Shown: one piece after another, positions 5,886 to 10,374 of the stretch
Layout: each line of letters begins with the position of its first letter
Numbering within the stretch: position 1 is the stretch's first letter
Assembly: GCA_031256015.1 (NCBI GenBank)
Contig: JAIRRK010000041.1
Span: 1 to 10,374 of the forward strand
DNA: 10,374 nucleotides
Direction of reading: 5' to 3'
Origin: Dysgonamonadaceae bacterium
GTDB taxonomy: Bacteria > Bacteroidota > Bacteroidia > Bacteroidales > Azobacteroidaceae
Position numbers and translations under genes: made by a program
Notes under the pieces: model-generated
Told to the model about the DNA's origin: nothing
Database searches by the model: none
What the model saw: the letters and a program-made list of their open reading frames with translations, nothing else

Positions 5886-8800
5886 TGTATTTTCTCCAAT
5901 AGATTAATCGCTTCCTCTACACTGTCAACGTTGTGAACAACCAAAGAGCGACGATTCGCTGTTTCTTTCAGTTGACATCGGTTGTAATTGACTTTCACGA
6001 ATTGAAGCAGTTTATCAAAAGCGTTACTTTGATAATAAAACGAATCCGGATTGTTAATCAAGTACAGAGACATTCGGCTATTTTTCAATGCGATTTTATC
6101 GATTCCCGATTTTTTGGCTAGTCGGCGAAGTCGAACAATTCGAATCAATTCTTCTCCTTGTTTCGGAATTTTCCCGAACCGGTCTTCGAGTCGGATTCGG
6201 AATTGTTCGATGTCTTTTTCTTCCGCCATTGAGTCGAGTTCGCGGTATAAAAGAATCCGTTCCGAATCATTCGGGATATAAGTTGTCGGGAAAAATAATT
6301 CCATATCGCTTTCGATATTTGTTTCGGAAACATAATTTTCTCCGTTATCAATCCGGTTTTCATCCTTATATAAATCGGGAAATTCTTCGTTTTTAAGCTC
6401 CTGTATAGCTTCCGCTAGTATTTTTTGGTATGTTTCGTATCCCAAATCGGCAATAAATCCGCTTTGTTCCGCGCCTAACATATTTCCGGCTCCGCGAATA
6501 TCCAAATCTTGCATCGCAATATGGATTCCGCTTCCCAATTCAGAAAAATTTTCAATTGCCTGTAATCGTCGGCGAGCTTCGGAAGTAAGTCCGGATAGAG
6601 GCGGAGACAGCAAATAACAAAAAGCTTTTTTATTTCCTCGTCCGACTCTTCCTCTCAATTGATGCAAATCGCTTAATCCGAAAATTTGTGCATTGTCCAC
6701 AATGATTGTATTTGCATTTGGAATATCTATCCCGTTTTCAATAATCGAGGTGGCTATTAACACATCGTATTCGTGATTAACAAAATCGGTAATGGTTTTT
6801 TCTAAATTAGAAGAATCCATTTGTCCGTGTCCGATAGCGACACGAGCATCCGGAATCTCTTTTTTTATCAGACCTTCCAATTCTTTTAATTTGGCAATCC
6901 GATTATTGATGAAAAATACTTGTCCGTTCCGACTCATTTCAAAGTTAATGGCTTCACGAATAATGTCCGCGCTGAAACGATGAATTTCCGTCTGAATCGG
7001 ATAACGATTGGGAGGAGGAGTGGATATATTCGACAAGTCGCGGGCTCCCATCAAACTGAATTGCAAAGTACGCGGAATCGGTGTTGCCGTAAGTGTCAAT
7101 GTATCGACATTCACTTTCAATTGTTTGAGCTTTTCTTTTACACTCACACCGAATTTTTGTTCCTCATCGATTATCAAAAGTCCCAAATCACCGAATTGCA
7201 CATCTTTCCCGATTAATCGATGAGTGCCGACCAAAATATCTATTTTTTTTTCTTTCAGTTTTTGGGTAATCTCTTTGATTTGTTTTGCCGTTCTTGCGCG
7301 GGAAATATAATCTACGGTTACGGGAAACAAGGATAATCTTTCCGAAAAAGTATGATAATGTTGATACGCCAAAAGAGTTGTAGGCACCAGTACGGCAACT
7401 TGTTTTCCGTCGGTAACTGCTTTGAACGCCGCCCGAATGGCGACTTCCGTTTTCCCGAATCCGACATCTCCGCAAACCAAACGATCCATCGGCCGAATAC
7501 TTTCCATGTCTTGTTTGATATCGTTGGTTGCCTTCAGTTGATCGGGAGTATCTTCGTATAGGAACGAGGCTTCCAATTCCTTTTGCAGATACGAATCGGG
7601 AGAATAGGCAAATCCTTTTTCGTCTTTTCTTTTCGCGTAAAGCACAATCAAATCTTTCGCAATATCCTTTACTTTGTTTTTTGTTTTGTTTTTCAAGTTT
7701 TCCCAAGCACCCGAGCCCAATTTACTCAGTCGCGGAGGTTCGTTGTCTTTCCCTTTGTATTTGGAAATTTTATGAAGATTATGAATGCTGACAAAAATAA
7801 TGTCGTCGTTCAGGAAAGTCATTTTAATTACTTCCTGCATTTTGCTGTTGATTTCCGTTCGTACCAATCCCCCAAAACGTCCCACGCCATGGTCTATATG
7901 CACCAGATAATCGCCTAATTGAAACTGTTGAATCTCTTTCAGCGATAACGCCAGTTTTCCCGAACGGGCACTGTCCGATTTCAAGTTATACTTATGAAAA
8001 CGATCGAATAATTGGTGATCCGTAAAAACACAAACACGAATCGACTCATCAATAAACCCTTCGTGAAGAGTTCGGAGAATGGGAGTGAAAGTAATCCGGT
8101 CTTCTCTGTCTTCAAAAATCGATTGGATTCGTTTAATCTGTTTTTCGTTATTGCTTAAAATAAATATTTTATATCCCTTGTTTATTTTTTCTTTGAAAGA
8201 AGATGCCACCAATTCGAAGTTCTTATGATAAGAAATTTGAGGCTCGTTCGGAAAATCGATGACGGAGTATGTTATCTCGGTATTCAAGGGAGGGACTCCC
8301 AAGTGAATTTTCGAATAATTATCGGTTAAACCGACGATAATGTCTTTCGGAGTCAGCAATAAGCGTATTTGTTCCAAGGAAGCAAACGTTTCTTCGTTTG
8401 TCAAAACAGGTTCTTCATTCCATAAGGAGTCGATTTTCTCGTAGATCCACTCTTCCTTCCGAAATACCAGTTTGGTATTATGCGGCAGATACGAGAACAA
8501 AGTAGTATCTCCGTCTCCCGATTTTCCCGAGACGATGGCTATTTGTTCCAATTTTTCTTTGGATAATTGCGATTCAATATCAAAACTGCGAATACTTTCC
8601 ACTTCGTTTCCGAAGAAATCAATCCGGAAAGGAAGTTCACTCGAAAAGGAAAAAATATCAATAATCGAGCCTCTGACGGCATATTCTCCCGGTTCATAAA
8701 CATAGTCGACTCTTTCAAATCCGTACGAATCCAGCAGGTCTTCGACGAAAATGCTGTCGATTTTTTCATTCTTGCTTATCTTCAGCGTATTGTCTTGCAA

Positions 8801-9226
8801 AGCGTTTCCCGATACCACTTTTTCGGCCAAAGCTTCGGGATAGGTGATGATAATGTACGGACGACTTGCATCATTATTCAGTTTGCTTAAAACATCCATC
8901 CGTAAAATTTCGCAGGCGGGATCAACTTGTCCGTAACGGATATTTCGTTTGAATTGCGACGGAAAAAACAATACCTCTTTGTCGTTCAATATCTGACAAC
9001 AATCGTGATAAAAATACCCGGCGTCTTCCAAGTCGTTCAAAACACAGAGAATGGATGTTTCTTTTAATTGGGAAAAAACGGAAGAACAGGCAAGACTTGC
9101 GACCGAACCGGCCAAACCTTTCAGGTAAATGTTGTTTCTTGTTTTTTCGAGAGATGACAAGATGGCTTTTATTGCCGGATGATTGGCATACACGCCATGT
9201 AAAGTCAAATTATCTTTCAATGCCAT
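5882..9226 (-). CDS. mfd: Transcription-repair coupling factor Mfd
   Basis: This is a 1114-residue DNA translocase that pushes stalled RNA polymerase off damaged DNA and recruits UvrA. The N-terminal UvrB-like module covers about 1-350, with VRGSIIDIF and FRIDFFGNEVESIRSFD (about 184-216) in the UvrA-binding region. The RNA-polymerase-interacting domain follows, with GDYLVHIDHGVGRFGGL from 438 and VSIHNLHKISKYKG (479-492). The translocase core has the Walker A motif GDVGFGKT (586-593), DEEQ (687-690), TATPIPRTL (713-721) and QLRGRVGRG (856-864), then DIRGAGNMLGAEQSG (909-923). The C-terminal TRCF domain (about 975-1075) includes ELFFPTTYIPNDSERILLYREL. All expected domains are present and the length is typical of Bacteroidota. 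It is the first gene of a run with folC and the MFS transporter and is divergent from the glycosyltransferase. Confidence 0.98.
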   Translation of the reverse strand: MALKDNLTLHGVYANHPAIKAILSSLEKTRNNIYLKGLAGSVASLACSSVFSQLKETSILCVLNDLEDAGYFYHDCCQILNDKEVLFFPSQFKRNIRYGQVDPACEILRMDVLSKLNNDASRPYIIITYPEALAEKVVSGNALQDNTLKISKNEKIDSIFVEDLLDSYGFERVDYVYEPGEYAVRGSIIDIFSFSSELPFRIDFFGNEVESIRSFDIESQLSKEKLEQIAIVSGKSGDGDTTLFSYLPHNTKLVFRKEEWIYEKIDSLWNEEPVLTNEETFASLEQIRLLLTPKDIIVGLTDNYSKIHLGVPPLNTEITYSVIDFPNEPQISYHKNFELVASSFKEKINKGYKIFILSNNEKQIKRIQSIFEDREDRITFTPILRTLHEGFIDESIRVCVFTDHQLFDRFHKYNLKSDSARSGKLALSLKEIQQFQLGDYLVHIDHGVGRFGGLVRTEINSKMQEVIKMTFLNDDIIFVSIHNLHKISKYKGKDNEPPRLSKLGSGAWENLKNKTKNKVKDIAKDLIVLYAKRKDEKGFAYSPDSYLQKELEASFLYEDTPDQLKATNDIKQDMESIRPMDRLVCGDVGFGKTEVAIRAAFKAVTDGKQVAVLVPTTLLAYQHYHTFSERLSLFPVTVDYISRARTAKQIKEITQKLKEKKIDILVGTHRLIGKDVQFGDLGLLIIDEEQKFGVSVKEKLKQLKVNVDTLTLTATPIPRTLQFSLMGARDLSNISTPPPNRYPIQTEIHRFSADIIREAINFEMSRNGQVFFINNRIAKLKELEGLIKKEIPDARVAIGHGQMDSSNLEKTITDFVNHEYDVLIATSIIENGIDIPNANTIIVDNAQIFGLSDLHQLRGRVGRGNKKAFCYLLSPPLSGLTSEARRRLQAIENFSELGSGIHIAMQDLDIRGAGNMLGAEQSGFIADLGYETYQKILAEAIQELKNEEFPDLYKDENRIDNGENYVSETNIESDMELFFPTTYIPNDSERILLYRELDSMAEEKDIEQFRIRLEDRFGKIPKQGEELIRIVRLRRLAKKSGIDKIALKNSRMSLYLINNPDSFYYQSNAFDKLLQFVKVNYNRCQLKETANRRSLVVHNVDSVEEAINLLEKIQ

Positions 9227-9236
9227 AAAATTTGTG

Positions 9237-9244
9237 CAAAAATA
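9237..9244 (-). promoter_or_regulatory. Possible -7 box for mfd
   Basis: The minus strand reads TATTTTTG, which fits TAnnTTTG. It lies only 10 bp upstream of the mfd ATG (9226), so a transcript from it would have almost no leader. No -33 element is evident. In such AT-rich DNA a chance match is quite possible. Confidence 0.25.
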
Positions 9245-9265
9245 GTGATAATAAACAAATAATTG

Positions 9266-9273
9266 TATCTTTG
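9266..9273 (+). promoter_or_regulatory. -7 box upstream of the glycosyltransferase
   Basis: TATCTTTG is a perfect TAnnTTTG match. Transcription would begin near 9280, leaving a leader of about 19 nt to ATG at 9299. The box overlaps the in-frame TTG at 9263 and so argues against that upstream start. A -33 TTTG is not clear at the usual spacing. Confidence 0.5.
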
Positions 9274-9298
9274 GCTTCTAAAAATCGATAAAAGAAGA

Positions 9299-10057
9299 AT
9301 GCAAGTGAAAACAGCCGGTAAGAGTATTGTTATTATTCCGACGTACAACGAGAAAGAAAATGTTGAAAAAATAATCCGAAAGGTTTTTTCTTTGGACGAC
9401 GGTTTTCATATTCTTATCATTGATGATAATTCTCCGGACGGAACGGCCGGTATCGTGAAAGGATTGCAATCTGAATTTCCCGATTGCTTATTTATTATGG
9501 AACGTGCAGGAAAACTCGGATTGGGAACTGCTTATATCGCCGGATTCAAATGGGCTTTGAAAGGAGCGTACGATTATATTTTTGAGATGGATGCCGATTT
9601 CTCTCATAATCCGGACGATTTGCCGCGTTTATATGAAGCTTGTACTGCGGGGAAAGCGGATGTTGCCATCGGTTCTCGCTACGTAAGCGGGGTAAATGTT
9701 GTTAATTGGCCTATATCGCGAGTCTTACTTTCTTATTTTGCATCCAAATATGTACAGTTAATCACAGGCCTTAAAATAAAAGATACCACCGCCGGATTTA
9801 AATGTTATCGCCGCCAAGTTTTGGAAACAATTGATTTGGATGCGATTAAATTCAAAGGCTACGCTTTTCAAATCGAAATGAAATACACGGCTTACAAGTG
9901 CGGTTTTGTTTTGAAAGAAATCCCGATTATCTTCATTAACAGAGTAGAAGGGGTTTCCAAAATGAGTGGCGGAATTTTCAATGAAGCCTTTTTCGGAGTC
10001 ATTCAGTTGAAATTCAAAAGTTTCTTCCGTAACTATCCTCAAAAGATTGTTGAATGA
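9299..10057 (+). CDS. Family 2 glycosyltransferase, polyprenyl-phosphate mannose synthase-like
   Basis: This 252-residue protein has the GT-A fold marks of dolichyl/polyprenyl-phosphate sugar synthases, which move mannose or glucose from a nucleotide sugar to a polyprenyl phosphate on the cytosolic membrane face. From the chosen ATG the motifs are IIPTYNEKEN (about 12-21), IDDNSPDG (41-48), FEMDADFSHNPDDLPRL (about 95-111) with the metal-binding DAD at 98-100, AIGSRYV (123-129) and TTAGFKCYRR (163-172). GYAFQIEM begins near 187. Length matches short DPM1-type enzymes without the extra C-terminal membrane helices of some bacterial relatives. A TTG at 9263 would add 12 residues, but the -7 box overlaps it, so ATG at 9299 is preferred. 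It is divergent from mfd. The sugar and lipid acceptor are inferred from family only. Confidence 0.92.
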   Translation: MQVKTAGKSIVIIPTYNEKENVEKIIRKVFSLDDGFHILIIDDNSPDGTAGIVKGLQSEFPDCLFIMERAGKLGLGTAYIAGFKWALKGAYDYIFEMDADFSHNPDDLPRLYEACTAGKADVAIGSRYVSGVNVVNWPISRVLLSYFASKYVQLITGLKIKDTTAGFKCYRRQVLETIDLDAIKFKGYAFQIEMKYTAYKCGFVLKEIPIIFINRVEGVSKMSGGIFNEAFFGVIQLKFKSFFRNYPQKIVE

Positions 10058-10062
10058 GAGTT

Positions 10063-10092
10063 CTTCTTCTTTGTCTTGATACAAAGAAGAAG
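10063..10092 (+). repeat. 12-bp inverted repeat just after the glycosyltransferase stop
   Basis: CTTCTTCTTTGT (10063-10074) and ACAAAGAAGAAG (10081-10092) are perfect reverse complements around the 6-nt loop CTTGAT. The unit begins 6 bp after the stop, where a terminator would be expected. However, the stem is AT-rich and no T-run follows on either strand, so it may instead be a repeat unit or an mRNA 3'-end stabiliser. CTTGAT in the loop is also complementary to ATCAAG at 10101-10106. Confidence 0.65.
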
Positions 10093-10166
10093 CAAGAAAA
10101 ATCAAGGCTTGGCTTTTCGGCGCCCCGCCTGCAAAGCCTGGGCCGTTTTAAACTTCGCGTTTGCAG

Positions 10167-10194
10167 GTAGAGACGAGGCGCGCCTCGTCTCTAC
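10167..10194. repeat. Perfect 28-bp palindrome
   Basis: GTAGAGACGAGGCG (10167-10180) is followed without spacer by its exact reverse complement CGCCTCGTCTCTAC (10181-10194). Flanking bases do not pair, so the arms are exactly 14 bp. I recall GTAGAGACG...CGTCTCTAC-type palindromes as common interspersed repeats in several bacterial phyla. No coding role is apparent. Confidence 0.92.
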
Positions 10195-10264
10195 AACGGA
10201 CCTTGACAATATCCAATGTTTCGGTTACGGCAGTTTACATACCGCAGGCGGCGTTAAAAACCGT

Positions 10265-10289
10265 TTGCCGCTCCTGCGCGGAGCGCAGG
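10265..10289 (-). repeat. 25-bp hairpin repeat, copy B
   Basis: This is the exact reverse complement of 411-435: TTGCCGCT followed by CCTGCGC, loop GGA, GCGCAGG. It lies 7 bp upstream of copy B of the 59-bp repeat. Confidence 0.85.
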
Positions 10290-10296
10290 ACAATTC

Positions 10297-10355
10297 TTAA
10301 TTATTCTCTTTTAATTTTTAATTCTTTTCGCATCAAGGCAAAGAAGAAGAATAAA
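10297..10355 (+). repeat. 59-bp direct repeat, copy B
   Basis: The segment matches 352-410 at 55 of 59 positions in the same orientation. The four differences are A/T, C/A, T/C and G/A substitutions. It ends in AATAAA and is followed by GCCCGGCTCGGGGG, which loosely recalls GCGCCCGGGAGGAGG found after copy A at about 450-464. The repeat may therefore extend further with more divergence. Confidence 0.85.
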
Positions 10356-10374
10356 GCCCGGCTCGGGGGAGAGT

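Larger units (their letters stand above)
10058..10374. other. Intergenic repeat mosaic after the glycosyltransferase gene
   Basis: No credible gene is seen in these 317 bp. The stretch is built from consecutive self-complementary or repeated units. In order they are a 12-bp hairpin (10063-10092), an 8-bp inverted repeat CCTGCAAA/TTTGCAGG (10128-10135/10160-10167), a perfect 28-bp palindrome (10167-10194), the 25-bp hairpin module (10265-10289) and the 59-bp direct repeat (10297-10355). Its middle (about 10107-10290) is GC-richer than the neighbouring genes. A 74-codon open frame at 10076-10300 runs across these repeats and looks accidental. Confidence 0.7.

Noticed and set aside
7188..7706. 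172-codon minus-strand frame inside mfd
   Set aside because: It is an out-of-frame shadow of the mfd translocase core; the mfd frame there carries all conserved helicase motifs.
9263..9298. Upstream TTG start adding 12 residues to the glycosyltransferase
   Set aside because: The start codon is overlapped by a perfect -7 promoter box, and the family core begins after the ATG at 9299.
10076..10300. 74-codon + strand open frame after the glycosyltransferase
   Set aside because: It spans the palindrome and hairpin modules, and its sequence is a translation of repeat DNA.
1..10374. CRISPR array, transposase, integrase, toxin-antitoxin or defence cassette
   Set aside because: No regularly spaced repeats and no matching protein motifs were found on either strand.

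Overview
The window reads as chromosomal DNA of a member of the Bacteroidota, most likely Bacteroidales. The grounds are AT-rich genes, A-rich leaders with almost no Shine-Dalgarno sequences, -7 boxes of the Bacteroidota form TAnnTTTG upstream of several genes, a secreted enzyme ending in what looks like a type IX secretion sorting domain, and intergenic repeat modules of a kind I associate with this order. The species cannot be fixed from the sequence.

Layout. 1-135 is the 3' end of a GC-richer gene for a protein ending in a WENTRGEKGPWS-type tail, closed by a clear intrinsic terminator (168-202). A repeat-bearing gap follows. 540-1631 (+) encodes a probable outer-membrane beta-barrel protein. 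It converges with 1638-3011 (-), a secreted GH105-type unsaturated glycuronyl hydrolase, leaving only 6 bp between the stops. Further right on the minus strand is a tightly packed run read from right to left: mfd (transcription-repair coupling factor, 9226-5882), folC (5885-4575, ATGA overlap with mfd) and an MFSD1-like MFS transporter (4563-3217, 11 bp after folC). Divergent from mfd is a dolichyl-phosphate-mannose-synthase-like glycosyltransferase (9299-10057, +). The last 317 bp is a mosaic of inverted and direct repeats, two modules of which also occur at 352-435.

How the genes relate. mfd and folC are housekeeping genes for transcription-coupled DNA repair and folate polyglutamylation. 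The MFS gene is probably co-transcribed with them without an obvious functional link. The GH105 enzyme would trim unsaturated uronate residues left by polysaccharide lyases. The adjacent barrel protein could be a pore for the products, but that rests on proximity alone and the two genes are on opposite strands. No SusC/SusD pair, CRISPR array, transposase, tRNA or rRNA is visible.

I do not see a convincing undescribed multi-gene system. The points most worth a second look are the repeat mosaic at both ends, the perfect 28-bp palindrome, the apparent sorting domain on the GH105 enzyme, and the MFSD1-like transporter in the mfd-folC run.
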